Positions 1 through 9,701 of a stretch of 64,000 nt of DNA are shown piece after piece. Source of the DNA: Streptococcus pneumoniae (GTDB taxonomy: Bacteria; Bacillota; Bacilli; Lactobacillales; Streptococcaceae); NCBI GenBank assembly GCA_040719455.1, contig JBFDTN010000001.1, forward strand, positions 1,583,501 through 1,647,500, written 5' to 3'. Each line of letters begins with the position of its first letter. Positions within the stretch are counted from its first letter, which is position 1. The notes under the pieces are model-generated. The model was not told the DNA's origin. It searched no databases and worked only from the letters and a program-made list of their open reading frames with translations. The translations under genes and the position numbers were made by a program.

Positions 1-282
1 GGGACGGCTAAGAGCGGACACTAAGGGATATTTTTGCTCATACATAGCATGAGCTTGCAAGGCTACAAGGACATAGTCTTCTGCAAACTCATCCTCTACA
101 TCGATGACATGCGATTCGACGGCTCCCACTTTCAAGGCCTTATCATGAATAAAATCAAGGTCTTTTCCCTCGCCAACGTTCAAGCAAACTGCAATGACAT
201 CATAATCTTTCTTCAACCAAGTAATCGCAACGGAAGTATCCAAGCCACCTGAATACGCCAACACCAATTTTTCTTTTGTCAT
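1..282 (-). CDS. argG: Argininosuccinate synthase, N-terminal part (cut by window edge)
   Basis: The reverse strand encodes a protein starting [20 protein letters not shown], the ATP-pyrophosphatase P-loop (SGGLDTS) typical of argininosuccinate synthase, which joins citrulline and aspartate in arginine synthesis. About 94 residues lie in the window; the rest runs off the left edge. The start ATG (280-282) follows a consensus sigma-A promoter. An arginine link is also suggested by argR and argS further along the window, though they are not adjacent. The call rests on the N-terminal motif and is quite safe. Confidence 0.93.
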   Translation of the reverse strand, partial: MTKEKLVLAYSGGLDTSVAITWLKKDYDVIAVCLNVGEGKDLDFIHDKALKVGAVESHVIDVEDEFAEDYVLVALQAHAMYEQKYPLVSALSRP

Positions 283-312
283 ATCCCTACTCCTATCCTG
301 TATTTTTTAAAC

Positions 313-341
313 ATTATAAAGCATAAAAAAACATAAGTCAA
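313..341 (-). promoter_or_regulatory. argG promoter
   Basis: On the reverse strand a -35 TTGACT (341-336) and a -10 TATAAT (318-313) are separated by exactly 17 bp, about 30 bp upstream of the argG start. No other gene could use it in this orientation. Confidence 0.8.
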
Positions 342-351
342 GGATTTTTGG

Positions 352-389
352 TAAAATATGCAAAAAAAGAAATTTTTCTGCATATTTTA
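352..389. promoter_or_regulatory. Inverted repeat just upstream of the argG promoter, possible operator
   Basis: Two perfect 11-bp arms, TAAAATATGCA (352-362) and TGCATATTTTA (379-389), flank an A/T-rich spacer that is itself nearly symmetric. It sits about 10 bp upstream of the argG -35. The AT-rich symmetric arms loosely recall ARG boxes, so an ArgR-type operator is possible. The right arm runs into the left end of repeat A1, so it could also be a by-product of that insertion. Confidence 0.4.
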
Positions 390-548
390 GTTGTTTAGTT
401 TTGATTTAGTACGAGACAACGAGTCGCAGGCAGAACTGGGATTAACTGGAGATTATTTCATAATCCTTATTTCCCACCTTCAACAGTCCACTGGACTGTT
501 GAAGTAAAACGAGGTAACGACGTAATAAATTGAAACTAAATGACTATA
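388..548 (+). repeat. Repeat A copy 1 (RUP-like miniature element)
   Basis: The element starts TAGTTGTTTAGTTTTGATTTA and ends with the matching inverted end AAACTAAATGACTA. The interior carries the hairpin CAACAGTCCACTGGACTGTTG. Eight other copies lie in this window. Terminal inverted repeats, small size and no coding capacity make it a MITE; size and TA target resemble the RUP elements of pneumococcus. It fills most of the 283-605 intergenic space. Confidence 0.8.
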
Positions 549-605
549 TTGCTGTTTTTAATCAAAAAAGCCTATGACAGATAGTCACAGACTTGCTATT
601 CATCT

Positions 606-1178
606 TTAGTTAGGCGAAACGCTCGCTCCACCGGCTACTTGGTTGGTGATGTAATCAGCTGGCGGAATCTTAATAAATTCCTTCAAATTCAAACCTTTAA
701 GCAATTCTAGCTGGCTTGCTTTGTCAATATCTAAGGTTTTGAAATCCAGCTTATTGACTCGTTTTAGCTGATTTTCATTGATAATCTCAATAGTTGCCGT
801 AAATCCTGGTAAGTCTTTTGCCTTTGTAAAAGCCTCATCTTTGCTGAGTGACTCATCAAGCAACTTTTGAGTCTCAGGAATCCCAATCTCTGCAATAGCC
901 TTTTTAATATCATCATTAGCTGGCGTGATTTGCTCAATCACCAATTCTAAGAATTGATTGTCCTTATAAGTCACAACCTGCTTTTGCTCTACTCCTTCAG
1001 CAGTTTTGGGGAAGGTGAGTGTTTTGGTAATCACGGTATTTTTTTCTGCATTTTCAAATACAGGTAAGGTCGTACTAAGAGGATCCTTCTTTGTTCCCTC
1101 TTTGGCAGCTTCTTTTTTTTGCCCACATCCTGTCAAGACAAGAGCGACAAGTCCGAGTAATACAATTGTTTTCTTCAT
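606..1178 (-). CDS. DUF1307 (YehR-like) lipoprotein
   Basis: A 190-residue protein with a lipoprotein signal peptide: MKKTIVLLGLVALVLTGCGQ, with Cys18 as the predicted lipidated residue, so it should be anchored on the outer face of the membrane. The rest is soluble and lysine-rich, and resembles the DUF1307/YehR family of unknown function. I use the internal ATG at 1176-1178 rather than an upstream one nine codons earlier, because it places the lipobox at the usual distance and has an AAAGGTG ribosome site ahead. It seems monocistronic, lying between repeat A1 and spxA. Function unknown; family call moderate. Confidence 0.75.
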   Translation of the reverse strand: MKKTIVLLGLVALVLTGCGQKKEAAKEGTKKDPLSTTLPVFENAEKNTVITKTLTFPKTAEGVEQKQVVTYKDNQFLELVIEQITPANDDIKKAIAEIGIPETQKLLDESLSKDEAFTKAKDLPGFTATIEIINENQLKRVNKLDFKTLDIDKASQLELLKGLNLKEFIKIPPADYITNQVAGGASVSPN

Positions 1179-1301
1179 ATCTATGACACCTTTCTTACCA
1201 CTCATTTTACCACATTTCTCCAGTTTTTTGGAATATTTTAGCGCAAAATGTCAAAAAATGGCTGTGAACTTTCATCTGAAAAGAACACAACCAATCCTCT
1301 A

Positions 1302-1700
1302 TTATAAAGCTGCTCGAAGACGAGCCTCTGCATTTTCAACATTACGCACCGCACGCGGTAAAAAGGCACGGATATCATCTTCCTTATAGCCGACTTGCAG
1401 ACGTTTGTCATCGACTAAAATCGGACTTTTCAAAATACGAGGGGTTTCCATAATCAAGTCAATCGCCTCGTTCACACTCAAATCCTCAATATCAACACCA
1501 AGGCTCTTTGCATAACGGTTTTTCGAAGAAACAATACTTGCCACACCATTTTCTGTCTTGATGAGGATATCTAGTAATTCTTCTTTGGTAATTCCTTCTT
1601 TTCCGAGGTTTTGTTCTTTATAGGTCAACTGATGGGCATTGAGCCAAGTCTTTGCTTTCTTACAGCTAGTGCAACTTGAGACAGTATAAATTGTAATCAT
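1302..1700 (-). CDS. spxA: Spx-family transcriptional regulator
   Basis: A 132-residue ArsC/Spx-fold protein beginning MITIYTVSSCTSCKKAKTWL. The CxxC redox switch is at residues 10-13. Family members bind the RNA polymerase alpha subunit and redirect transcription under disulfide and cell-wall stress. The start at 1700 gives the canonical Spx N-terminus; longer in-frame versions lack support. A -10 TATAAT with a TG extension lies about 43-48 bp upstream (1743-1748, reverse strand). Streptococci usually carry two paralogues, SpxA1 and SpxA2; this copy next to recA is probably SpxA1, but that is an inference from position. Confidence 0.9.
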   Translation of the reverse strand: MITIYTVSSCTSCKKAKTWLNAHQLTYKEQNLGKEGITKEELLDILIKTENGVASIVSSKNRYAKSLGVDIEDLSVNEAIDLIMETPRILKSPILVDDKRLQVGYKEDDIRAFLPRAVRNVENAEARLRAAL

Positions 1701-1889
1701 GTAAGTACTCCTTTCGCTACACGCTAACAACACTATACTACAATTATACCACAAATCCTATCCGTCTTGCGACCTATTTTTCAATTTATTTACGATTTTC
1801 GGCTATTTTTTGACTATTTCTTGTGGTAATCGTGGAATTTTTTACTAGATATTGTGTTTTTAGGATAATTCTAGCATATATCTATTTGT

Positions 1890-1915
1890 AAAAAGAGCTA
1901 GCTTGACAGCTAACT
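1890..1915 (-). terminator. recA terminator
   Basis: Reverse strand: AGTTAGCT, loop GTCA, AGCTAGCT, then CTTTTT, just past the recA stop codon. A normal intrinsic terminator. Confidence 0.8.
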
Positions 1916-1923
1916 CATTCTTT

Positions 1924-3129
1924 TTAGTCTTCAATTTCAATCGCGTCATCCAATTCAAGGGTGATTTCTTCGGTATCTTCTACCTCTTCGACTTCTACTT
2001 TTTCCTTGTCTTTTTTGCTCGCTTTTTTAGATTTTGTATCTGTTTCTCCTGCTTCTGAAGCATTTTCAGCTGGCTGTTCTGCTCCTGTTGGCATGCCGTA
2101 GTGTTCACGGACTAGGCGGTCAATTTCCTCAAAGACTTCTGGGTGTTCTACCAAGTATTTCTTAGCATTTTCAGAACCTTGACCAATCTTATCATCCTTG
2201 TAGGAATACCAAGCCCCTGATTTCTTGATGATATCCAAGTCTGTGGCAATCTTGATCAGCTCACCAGTTCGTGAAATACCTTCTCCATACATGATTTCGA
2301 CCAAGGCTTCTTTAAACGGTGGAGCAATCTTGTTTTTCACGACCTTAATCTTGGTTTCTTTTCCGACATTGACATCTTTTTCGTCACCCGAACCTTTGAT
2401 TTGGGTATTTCCACGAACATCTAGGCGGACAGACGCGTAGAATTTAAGGGCACGTCCACCAGGAGTCGTTTCTGGATTTCCAAACATAACGCCTACTTTT
2501 TCACGCAATTGATTGATGAAAATGGCAATCGTTTTGGTTTTATTGATAGAGGCAGACAGTTTACGCATGGCTTGGCTCATCATCCGTGCCTGCAAACCAA
2601 CATGGTTATCCCCAATATCCCCATCAATCTCAGAACGTGGCACCAAGGCTGCGACCGAGTCGATAACCACCAAGTCAATAGCCCCTGAATCAATCAACTT
2701 CCCAGCGATTTCTAGTCCCTGCTCTCCTGAATCGGGCTGCGAAAGGAGCAATTCGTCAATATTGACACCAAGAGCTTGAGCATAGGCTGGATCAAGCGCA
2801 TGCTCGGCATCAATAAAGGCTGCAATCCCACCTTCTTTTTGCGCTTGGGCAACAGCGTGAAGGGCAACGGTTGTCTTACCAGAAGACTCTGGTCCATAAA
2901 TCTCGATAATACGACCTTTAGGATACCCCCCAGCTCCAAGAGCAATATCGAGAGCCAAACTTCCTGAGCTCATGACTTGTACTTTTTGCTCTGCACGTTC
3001 GCCAAGACGCATAATCGCGCCCTTTCCAAAGTCTTTTTCAATGTTTTTTAGAGCATCGTCCAAGGCTTTTTTTCGTTCATCACCAAATTTTTTGGTGATT
3101 TCTTCTAATTTTTTCTGTTTTTTTGCCAT
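1924..3129 (-). CDS. recA: Recombinase A
   Basis: A 401-residue RecA that catalyses homologous strand exchange and SOS co-protease activity; in streptococci it is also essential for transformation. The Walker A GPESSGKT is at residues 79-86, and the family signature [13 protein letters not shown] is present. The C-terminus is an acidic, charged tail ([16 protein letters not shown]), longer than the E. coli tail, as is usual in streptococci. It lies 33 bp downstream of cinA and is probably co-transcribed from the cinA cin-box promoter as well as from any promoter of its own. Full length. Confidence 0.97.
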   Translation of the reverse strand: MAKKQKKLEEITKKFGDERKKALDDALKNIEKDFGKGAIMRLGERAEQKVQVMSSGSLALDIALGAGGYPKGRIIEIYGPESSGKTTVALHAVAQAQKEGGIAAFIDAEHALDPAYAQALGVNIDELLLSQPDSGEQGLEIAGKLIDSGAIDLVVIDSVAALVPRSEIDGDIGDNHVGLQARMMSQAMRKLSASINKTKTIAIFINQLREKVGVMFGNPETTPGGRALKFYASVRLDVRGNTQIKGSGDEKDVNVGKETKIKVVKNKIAPPFKEALVEIMYGEGISRTGELIKIATDLDIIKKSGAWYSYKDDKIGQGSENAKKYLVEHPEVFEEIDRLVREHYGMPTGAEQPAENASEAGETDTKSKKASKKDKEKVEVEEVEDTEEITLELDDAIEIED

Positions 3130-3162
3130 GATTGGTCTCCTTTTTCTTGCATAACTCTTCTA

Positions 3163-4416
3163 TTATACCAAATCATTGGTATTTAATAAAGTTTTCCGTA
3201 CGAGGTTTAGGGCATGTAAGACAGCGATATAACGAGTATCTTGCCGACTTCTTCCTGCGATTGTCACTAAAGTAGCCAGACTCTCTCGCTCGGTAGAAAG
3301 ACCGATAAACACAGTCCCCGCAGGATGTCCTTCTAGACTATCTGGACCTGCAACACCTGTCAAACTCACTCCGATATCACTATCCGTTAGCCGTCTAGCC
3401 TGCTCTGCCATTTTTTCAGCTGTAAAGGCAGACACAACGCCATGAGTCTCCAAGTCTTTTTTAGGAATCCCTAGCATCTTGCTCTTTTCTTCCAAACTAT
3501 AAGTGACAAAGCCACCCTTGAAAATCTGCGAAATGCCAGCTTGGTCTGCCAGACTAGCTTGGAGCAGCCCTGCTGTCAAACTTTCTGCAGCTGTAATGGT
3601 CAGATTTCTCTCTTTCAACAAAGCAACTGTCTCTTGTAAGAGAGAATTTTCCTCTCCATAGCCGTAGAGACAAGCAGCTACTTCGTCGTAAGCAAGGATT
3701 TTATCCTCTAGTTTATCAAGTTTTTCTTGAGCAAGTGCCTGCGTTTTTGCTTTCGTCGATAAACGCAAGGTTACCTCGCCCACCTTGGCATAAGGAGCCA
3801 ATGTCGGATCTGTCTGCTGGTCAATCAAGTCTGCTAAAATCGTCACTAAGCGACTTTCTCCAATGCCAAAGAAACGAAGGATGCGCGAATACAGCTCCTC
3901 TCCTTGATCCAGCAAGGGTAAGAGTTCCTTAATCACCATAGACTTAAGCTCACTCGGCGGACCAGGTAAGACCACATAGGTCACACCATCTGTTTGAAGA
4001 AGTCCTCCTACTGCAAGACCTGTGTGATTTTGTAGCGGGGTGCTGCCTGAGAGAATCTGGGCTTGTCGCTCATTATTTGGCGTTCGAGCTTTAGAAGGTC
4101 TGTCTGCAAAAAAAGCGTCCAGTTTTTCCATAGCTTTTGGATCAAACACCAAGTCACATCCTAAAAACTTAGCCAAGGTTTGCTTGGTCAAATCATCCTC
4201 AGTCGGTCCTAAACCTCCTGTCAGAATCACCAAGTCACTCCTACTTTTAGCAATCGCTAACACAGACAGGAGCCGCTCTTCATTGTCTCCGACCGCTGTT
4301 TGAAAATAAACATCAACCCCAATCCCTGCTAGTTTTTCAGATAAAAATTGGGCATTGGTATTAACGATTTGCCCTGTTAAGATTTCTGTGCCAACCGCAA
4401 TGATTTCTGCCTTCAT
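3163..4416 (-). CDS. cinA: CinA competence/damage-inducible protein
   Basis: A 417-residue protein with an N-terminal MoCF/MoaB-like domain ([15 protein letters not shown]) and a C-terminal CinA domain ([12 protein letters not shown]). The C-domain of the family acts as a nicotinamide mononucleotide deamidase; in streptococci CinA is a late competence protein reported to bring RecA to the membrane. The start is preceded by AGGAGG (complement of 4421-4426) and by a perfect cin-box. It heads a cinA-recA operon. Full length with no damage visible. Confidence 0.95.
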   Translation of the reverse strand: MKAEIIAVGTEILTGQIVNTNAQFLSEKLAGIGVDVYFQTAVGDNEERLLSVLAIAKSRSDLVILTGGLGPTEDDLTKQTLAKFLGCDLVFDPKAMEKLDAFFADRPSKARTPNNERQAQILSGSTPLQNHTGLAVGGLLQTDGVTYVVLPGPPSELKSMVIKELLPLLDQGEELYSRILRFFGIGESRLVTILADLIDQQTDPTLAPYAKVGEVTLRLSTKAKTQALAQEKLDKLEDKILAYDEVAACLYGYGEENSLLQETVALLKERNLTITAAESLTAGLLQASLADQAGISQIFKGGFVTYSLEEKSKMLGIPKKDLETHGVVSAFTAEKMAEQARRLTDSDIGVSLTGVAGPDSLEGHPAGTVFIGLSTERESLATLVTIAGRSRQDTRYIAVLHALNLVRKTLLNTNDLV

Positions 4417-4433
4417 AAAACCTCCTACCTGCT

Positions 4434-4441
4434 TATTCGTA
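4434..4441 (-). promoter_or_regulatory. cin-box (ComX/SigX promoter) for cinA-recA
   Basis: The reverse strand reads TACGAATA, the core recognised by the competence sigma factor ComX (SigX) in streptococci, 17 bp upstream of the cinA start with AGGAGG in between. It directly shows that cinA, and probably recA, are late competence genes here. Confidence 0.85.
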
Positions 4442-4452
4442 AAAATTGAAAA

Positions 4453-4557
4453 TTATATTATTTCCTTTTGATTTAATACGAAGCAACGAGCCACAAGCAT
4501 AACTAGAGTTAGCAAGGCAAGTTAGCAACGTAATAAATGAACACTAAACGACTATAT
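4453..4557 (+). repeat. Repeat A copy 2 (short form)
   Basis: A shortened copy of family A lacking the central hairpin module: it reads TTTTGATTTAATACGAAGC near the left end and ACACTAAACGACTATA at the right. It lies between the GNAT gene and cinA, immediately upstream of the cin-box. Confidence 0.7.
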
Positions 4558-4568
4558 AAATCAATGAT

Positions 4569-5126
4569 CTACTCAAACTTTCTTAGCTCATAATCCAACA
4601 TGGTTACGATTTCCCCACGTAAATTCTTTGCCCCCTCACGGCGTCTAGCCAGAGTCATGCCTAACTTTTTCATCACTTTCTCACTGGCACTATTTCGAGA
4701 ATCACAGGAAGCAGTTAAGACTTTTAAATCGGCAATTTGCCAGAATAACTCCTTCAAAGCCAGGGCAGCTTCGATGGCATAACCTTTATGGTGATAGTTT
4801 GCATGTAAGGTATAGCCAATGGTCGCTGACTCTTCTTCCTCATTCAAATAGAGGACAATATTGCCAATCATTCGTTGCTGTTCTTTTAGCTCTATTGCGT
4901 AACGACCAAGAGGACTTGCCATATTGTACATGACGAGGCCTTCCAAACTTTCCTGCTTGTCTTTATGCGCATGGTAATTATACTTCAAAAGCTCATCGTC
5001 AGATGTGAACGCATGATAGTCCTCCAAGTCTGCTACTGTCATTGGGCGCAGTAGCAAGCGCTCGGTTTCAATATGGGTGTGCTGAGCAAAAGCGACCAAG
5101 GGTTTTACAGTTATTTCATTCATCAA
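4569..5126 (-). CDS. GNAT-family N-acetyltransferase (RimJ/RimL-like)
   Basis: A 185-residue acetyltransferase of the Acetyltransf_3 type: it opens with HIETERLLLRPMTVADLEDYH and has the late conserved NSASEKVMKKLGM segment that binds acetyl-CoA and closes the fold. Relatives acetylate protein N-termini or small molecules; no substrate can be read from the sequence. Its start overlaps the 3' end of tag by 11 bp, so the two are translationally linked. Two ATGs in a row (5126 and 5123) are possible starts. Confidence 0.85.
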   Translation of the reverse strand: MMNEITVKPLVAFAQHTHIETERLLLRPMTVADLEDYHAFTSDDELLKYNYHAHKDKQESLEGLVMYNMASPLGRYAIELKEQQRMIGNIVLYLNEEEESATIGYTLHANYHHKGYAIEAALALKELFWQIADLKVLTASCDSRNSASEKVMKKLGMTLARRREGAKNLRGEIVTMLDYELRKFE

Positions 5127-5682
5127 TATCTCCTTTACAAAAGCACTCTACTTCATGGTCATTGACAAGCCCTGCTGCCTGCATGTAAGAGTACACACAA
5201 ACAGGTCCGACAAAGGAAAACCCTCGTTTTTTCAAGTCTTTAGAAATTGTCTCAGACAACACTGTCTTGTTAGGGACATCTTTATAGTCCTTTAAAGGAT
5301 TGTCAATCGGTGTAAAGTCCACCCAAGACCAGAGATAAGCAGCAAAAGTGCCGTATTCTTTTTGCACTCTTCGAAAGGCAGCAGCATTCTGCCGTGTTGC
5401 AAAAATCTTAGCCTTATGGCGGATAATGGCTGGATTGTCAAGGAGCTTTTCTAGCTCATGATCTGACATTTGGGCGACTTTTTCCACATCGTAGTTGTAA
5501 AAGGCTTCTCGGAAAGCAACTCGTTTATGGAGCACGGTCTCCCAAGACAGACCAGCTTGGTAACTTTCCAAGCAAAGGAGTTCAAACAACACCTGATCAT
5601 CTTTAACAGGTCGTCCCCATTCCTCATCGTGATAAGCGACATACAAGGGATTGTTTTCCTTGACCCAACCGCATCGTTTCAT
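5116..5682 (-). CDS. tag: DNA-3-methyladenine glycosylase I
   Basis: A 188-residue Tag-type glycosylase that excises 3-methyladenine from alkylated DNA. The N-terminus MKRCGWVKENNPLYVAYHDE contains Cys4 and His18, two of the family zinc ligands, followed by EEWGRPVKDDQVLFE and ESYQAGLSWETVL, which are diagnostic. The C-terminal GPVCVYSYMQAAGLVNDHEVECFC completes the zinc site. It follows ruvA by 9 bp in the mutL-ruvA-tag repair operon and overlaps the GNAT gene. A second, unrelated alkyl-base glycosylase lies at 53795. Confidence 0.95.
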   Translation of the reverse strand: MKRCGWVKENNPLYVAYHDEEWGRPVKDDQVLFELLCLESYQAGLSWETVLHKRVAFREAFYNYDVEKVAQMSDHELEKLLDNPAIIRHKAKIFATRQNAAAFRRVQKEYGTFAAYLWSWVDFTPIDNPLKDYKDVPNKTVLSETISKDLKKRGFSFVGPVCVYSYMQAAGLVNDHEVECFCKGDIDE

Positions 5683-5691
5683 CTAGCTCAC

Positions 5692-6282
5692 CTACTTTAC
5701 AAGCATTTTAAGGGCTGATTTGATGTAGTTTTCAGCCGTATCGGTCGTTCCTTCAAAGAATTTCTTAATCTTCTTGAGTTCTGTTGCCTTATAGCCCAGT
5801 GCGAGCATCGCTTCCATGGCTTCTTCCAAGGCTTGATTATCATCCTTTTGAGGAGTTGGACTTTTCTCGCTTTGTCCGGCTACGCTTGAAACCTTACCTT
5901 CCAAATCCAGCACCATCTGCTGAGCAGTTTTCTTACCAATCTTTGGAAATTTGGTCAGATAAGTGATATTTTTCTCATCAATCGCACGCACCAATCCCTC
6001 ATTATCATCAGCTGCAATAATGGCAAGAGCTGATGTCGGACCAATCCCTGAAACGGAAATAAGACTGAGAAATAGACTTTTTTCGTCTTCTGACAAAAAG
6101 CCGTACAAGGTCTCTGCATCTTCTCGTACTACTTGATGAACATAGACTTGGATGTTTTCTTGAAGCTTATCTGAATAAGCATAGGGATTTGCGACATTGA
6201 GCAGATAGCCAATGCCATTCACCTCTACGACAATATATTTCGCTGTAATCTTTGTGATAATTCCTTTAAAATATTCGTACAT
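5692..6282 (-). CDS. ruvA: Holliday junction DNA helicase subunit RuvA
   Basis: A 196-residue RuvA: an N-terminal OB fold ([20 protein letters not shown]), central helix-hairpin-helix motifs ([15 protein letters not shown] and [20 protein letters not shown]), a linker, and a C-terminal domain III that contacts RuvB. RuvA tetramers hold the four-way junction for RuvB-driven branch migration. It sits 6 bp after the MFS gene and 9 bp before tag. The 5' codons happen to spell TACGAATA like a cin-box, but they are coding. Confidence 0.95.
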   Translation of the reverse strand: MYEYFKGIITKITAKYIVVEVNGIGYLLNVANPYAYSDKLQENIQVYVHQVVREDAETLYGFLSEDEKSLFLSLISVSGIGPTSALAIIAADDNEGLVRAIDEKNITYLTKFPKIGKKTAQQMVLDLEGKVSSVAGQSEKSPTPQKDDNQALEEAMEAMLALGYKATELKKIKKFFEGTTDTAENYIKSALKMLVK

Positions 6283-6288
6283 GTTTCC

Positions 6289-7509
6289 TTACTTTCTATG
6301 TAATTTCGCTGCTTTTACAATCAAACCAAGACTGACTGCGACAATAACCATAAAGCTGATATGTAAGCCAATCGAACCTGTCACAGCAGTCAAAGACACC
6401 ATCATACCGGCTAGGATATTTCCCAAAGGCTGCGCCAAAGACATAAATCCCGAGTAGGAACCAAGCTTGTCCTCGTCCATCATCTCGATCCGCAACAGTT
6501 GACTGGCTGGAACCTGCAACATCTCGCCTATCGTGTAAACCACTGCTGCAAAGGCAATTCCAAGCAAGGTCTGAAACTGCATGGCCAGAAAAATCCCTGT
6601 CGCAAAGATCAGAAACCCAATCACATACTGGGGCAATACAGGCATTTTCTTGGTCCATTTGCCCACACGGGTCATGAGAAAGACCACCATAAAGGTATTG
6701 ATAAAGACCGATAAACTCAGCATTTTAGGACCTGTAATCGTGACACCAAACAACTTCGTTACTTGAAAATCCTGAGTATAATGGATGGGTAGCCACGTGT
6801 CAATCTGCAACCAAATGCAGGCTGATCCTACACAGCCCGCCACATAGAGGAGAAAGACCTTATCTTTCAAGATTCCACCGTAGTTTTGAAAGAGATCAAA
6901 AACCCCTGTACCGTGTGTAAAGTCCACATCTGCTGGTCTTGTTTCTTCAAAGTTTTTCCACATGTAGAAAAAAATGAAAAGATAGAGCAGAGTCATAGCA
7001 AGGAGCAACTCGAAAAAGTGACTTTCGTAAAAGAGACCAGCTAAGGCAGAACCCAACATAATGGCAATATTGATTAACCAATAGCTAATCGTATAAACAA
7101 ACTGCCGATTGCTCTCATCTGTCAAATCAATCAACATGGCTTCATAGGCAGGCTGCGAAAAGTTGTGCATAGCTCCTACCAAAAGAAATCCAACATAAGT
7201 GAAGACTGGCAAGGTATGATGAGGGATATTTGCCAAAAGAACCACAACAAAGCCTAGACAAACACCTAAATTTCCAAGGTCAGCCACCTTTTTTCGCCCC
7301 ATAGAGTCTGCCATGTGTCCGCCGTACAGGGTTGACACGAAGTTGACAAGCTGGGTGACAATCAGCAAAATTCCGGTCCAGAAATTCCCAAAATAATGGG
7401 AATAATAAAGTGCCATAAAAGGGAAAATGGTATTTCCCAACATGGCGGATAAAAATTTGAACCCCTCACGGATTTGAATCTGTTTGGGCAGGGCAAAAAA
7501 CTCTTTCAT
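6289..7509 (-). CDS. MFS multidrug-type transporter
   Basis: A 406-residue membrane protein with about 12 hydrophobic segments. It carries the MFS motif A (GGHMADSMGRKKV) in the first cytoplasmic loop and a proline/glycine-rich fourth helix, typical of DHA1 drug:proton antiporters. The substrate is unknown. I choose the second of two close ATGs (7507-7509): the AAGGAG site lies directly against the first ATG but six bases from the second. It lies inside the repair operon between mutL and ruvA, a placement also seen in other streptococci. Confidence 0.85.
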   Translation of the reverse strand: MKEFFALPKQIQIREGFKFLSAMLGNTIFPFMALYYSHYFGNFWTGILLIVTQLVNFVSTLYGGHMADSMGRKKVADLGNLGVCLGFVVVLLANIPHHTLPVFTYVGFLLVGAMHNFSQPAYEAMLIDLTDESNRQFVYTISYWLINIAIMLGSALAGLFYESHFFELLLAMTLLYLFIFFYMWKNFEETRPADVDFTHGTGVFDLFQNYGGILKDKVFLLYVAGCVGSACIWLQIDTWLPIHYTQDFQVTKLFGVTITGPKMLSLSVFINTFMVVFLMTRVGKWTKKMPVLPQYVIGFLIFATGIFLAMQFQTLLGIAFAAVVYTIGEMLQVPASQLLRIEMMDEDKLGSYSGFMSLAQPLGNILAGMMVSLTAVTGSIGLHISFMVIVAVSLGLIVKAAKLHRK

Positions 7510-7527
7510 AACCATCTCCTTAATGGC

Positions 7528-9474
7528 TTAATACTTGCCTAACTCCCGAAGACTCGTATGATTTTCCTGAATCCGTCGGAACATTTTCTCCATATCTGAC
7601 TTAGTAAACTGGACCAAGACCGGACGACCATGCGGGCAATTATAAGGATTATCACACTGAGACAGCTGATAAATCAAATCACGCGCAGAATGGTCATCCA
7701 GAGAATGATTTGCCTTAATCGAACGTTTACAACTCATCATAATCGCTAGCTCAGCCCGATATTTCTTAATGGACACTTCCTTGGTCAAAAGAAGCATGTC
7801 GCACATCTCATAGACGCCTGTCTCAATCTCTTCTTCCTTAAACCAGATAGGATGCTCTCGAAGGATAAATTGATTTTCTCCGTAACGCTCTAAGAAAATC
7901 CCGACTTCTTCTAAAAGGGGCAAGCGCTCTTCTAAGCGAATCATGTCATCAGCTGGAAATTCGAATAAATAAGGCACTAATAATTGCTGCTGACTACTGT
8001 CAACATCACCAATCTTTTCACGATAGTATTCATACTTGACCCGTTCCTGAGCCGCATGCTGGTCAATGATATAAAGCCCTTCCTTGCCTTGAGCAAAGAG
8101 ATAAGTCCCATGCATCTGCCCAAAAAATTCCAATTCTGGGAAGGTTGAGGTCTCTTCATGACTCAGCTTAACAACTGCTTTTTCAATGCTAGCTTGGTCT
8201 AGCTCTGGATGATCCAGTTGACCATAATCAGATGTTTTTCGCTCGGCAAACTTAATGGAAACAGGTCTGTCAACTTCCTTGTCAGCATTGTCAATCTGCT
8301 TGTCAGACTTGTCAACTTCTTTTAAACCAAGCGGTTCTTCTGCTACTTCTGGTTGCGTAAAAAAGTCCGAGCGTTCCTTATCATAGTAGAGTCGATTTTC
8401 TTTTAATGGAAGAGTTGTCTGCTCTGGCTTTTCCAGTCGTTTAATAGTTGATTTTGCGAGATTTTCTAAGGCATCTGGAATCAAATCCTGCTCTTTTAAA
8501 CTCGCTGCAATGGCACTTGAAATCAAGCCCATCAGTTCCTTTTCTTTGGAAATCCTGACCTCTTGCTTAGTCGGATGGACATTGACATCGGCTAGATAAG
8601 GGTCAATCTGGATGTTGACAACCGCAAGCGGAAAACGCCCAACCATGAGCTTGCTGCCATACCCATCTAAAATCGCTCGATTGAGCAAGAAATTCTTGAT
8701 ATAACGACCATTGATGAGAAGAGTGATGTAGTTGCGATTGGCTCTTGTCAGCTCTGGAAGACTGACAAATCCATTCACTTCAAAATCCAAATCCGAAGCT
8801 TCAATCTCAACCATTTTCTTGGCTGTCGCAAGTCCATAAATCCCAGCAATAGCTTGCTTGAGATTACCTGTTCCTGCGGTTCGCATGAGCTCACGCCCAT
8901 CATGAATAAGAGTAAAAGCCACTTCTGGATGCGCTAAGCTCAAACGATTCATCACATCGACAATATGAGACAGCTCTGCCTGCTGACTCTTGATATATTT
9001 AAGACGAGCTGGAGTGTTAAAAAAGAGGTCTTCGACCGTGATCTTTGTTCCGACAGGACTGGTAGCTAGCTCACAAGACTCCACCTGCCCCCCACGAGCA
9101 ATCAACTTTGTGCCATGACTTCCAGCCTCAGTCGCAGTGACAATCGTCAGCATACTGACAGAAGCAATCGAAGGGAGAGCCTCGCCACGAAAACCAAGAG
9201 TCCGAATCCGAAACAAATCCGCTTGATTTTTTATTTTACTCGTTGCATGGCGACGAAGAGCAAGCTCGACTTGGTTATGGTCAATCCCTTCCCCGTTATC
9301 TGTAATTTGGATTTTTTTCAGTCCTGCTTCTTCAATCTCCACTGTAATCTGCCGACTTCCAGCATCAATAGAGTTTTCCACCAACTCCTTGACTACACTG
9401 GCAGGTCGCTCAATCACCTCACCAGCCGCAATCTGATTAGCAAGGACTTCTGGTAATTCGATAATAGTTGCCAT
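7528..9474 (-). CDS. mutL: DNA mismatch repair protein MutL
   Basis: A 648-residue MutL. The GHKL ATPase motifs are present: ENSIDAG, DNGEGI and GFRGEAL. The C-terminal domain has [13 protein letters not shown], matching the DQHA(X)2E(X)4E endonuclease motif, and CPHGRP, so this is a nicking-type MutL as in most bacteria without MutH. The start is set at ATG 9472-9474 ([20 protein letters not shown]), the conserved beginning; a GTG five codons earlier lies too close to the ribosome site. It begins the leftward repair operon. mutS is about 3.4 kb away rather than adjacent. Confidence 0.95.
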   Translation of the reverse strand: MATIIELPEVLANQIAAGEVIERPASVVKELVENSIDAGSRQITVEIEEAGLKKIQITDNGEGIDHNQVELALRRHATSKIKNQADLFRIRTLGFRGEALPSIASVSMLTIVTATEAGSHGTKLIARGGQVESCELATSPVGTKITVEDLFFNTPARLKYIKSQQAELSHIVDVMNRLSLAHPEVAFTLIHDGRELMRTAGTGNLKQAIAGIYGLATAKKMVEIEASDLDFEVNGFVSLPELTRANRNYITLLINGRYIKNFLLNRAILDGYGSKLMVGRFPLAVVNIQIDPYLADVNVHPTKQEVRISKEKELMGLISSAIAASLKEQDLIPDALENLAKSTIKRLEKPEQTTLPLKENRLYYDKERSDFFTQPEVAEEPLGLKEVDKSDKQIDNADKEVDRPVSIKFAERKTSDYGQLDHPELDQASIEKAVVKLSHEETSTFPELEFFGQMHGTYLFAQGKEGLYIIDQHAAQERVKYEYYREKIGDVDSSQQQLLVPYLFEFPADDMIRLEERLPLLEEVGIFLERYGENQFILREHPIWFKEEEIETGVYEMCDMLLLTKEVSIKKYRAELAIMMSCKRSIKANHSLDDHSARDLIYQLSQCDNPYNCPHGRPVLVQFTKSDMEKMFRRIQENHTSLRELGKY

Positions 9475-9679
9475 AGTTTTTATTTTCACCCTTTCTAAAG
9501 GTTGATAGAATAGCCTTTTGATAAATCTATCTCTTTCATTTTCCTAATTTGTCCACCTTTTTGTGAACTAAAGTGAATTGATAGCTTTCTCAAGATATGA
9601 AACAGACTCTTTTTCTTTGTCTTTGGATAGATGAGAATTTCTCCATTTCTCTAATGGCTCTATTATATCACAAAATAAA

Positions 9680-9699
9680 GGTCCAGAAAAAACTGGACC
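9680..9699 (-). terminator. Terminator after the 123-aa membrane protein gene
   Basis: GGTCCAG and CTGGACC arms around an A-rich loop, followed on the reverse strand by TTTATTTT, just past the stop at 9702. Confidence 0.75.
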
Positions 9700-9701
9700 A
9701 T

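Noticed and set aside
1755-1890. Possible small RNA between recA and spxA
   Set aside because: Only AT-rich sequence plus the recA terminator; no independent promoter-terminator pair could be shown.
6265-6282. TACGAATA at the start of ruvA, a possible second cin-box
   Set aside because: It is the codons for Met-Tyr-Glu-Tyr at the ruvA start, lies inside the gene rather than upstream, and has no ribosome site after it.
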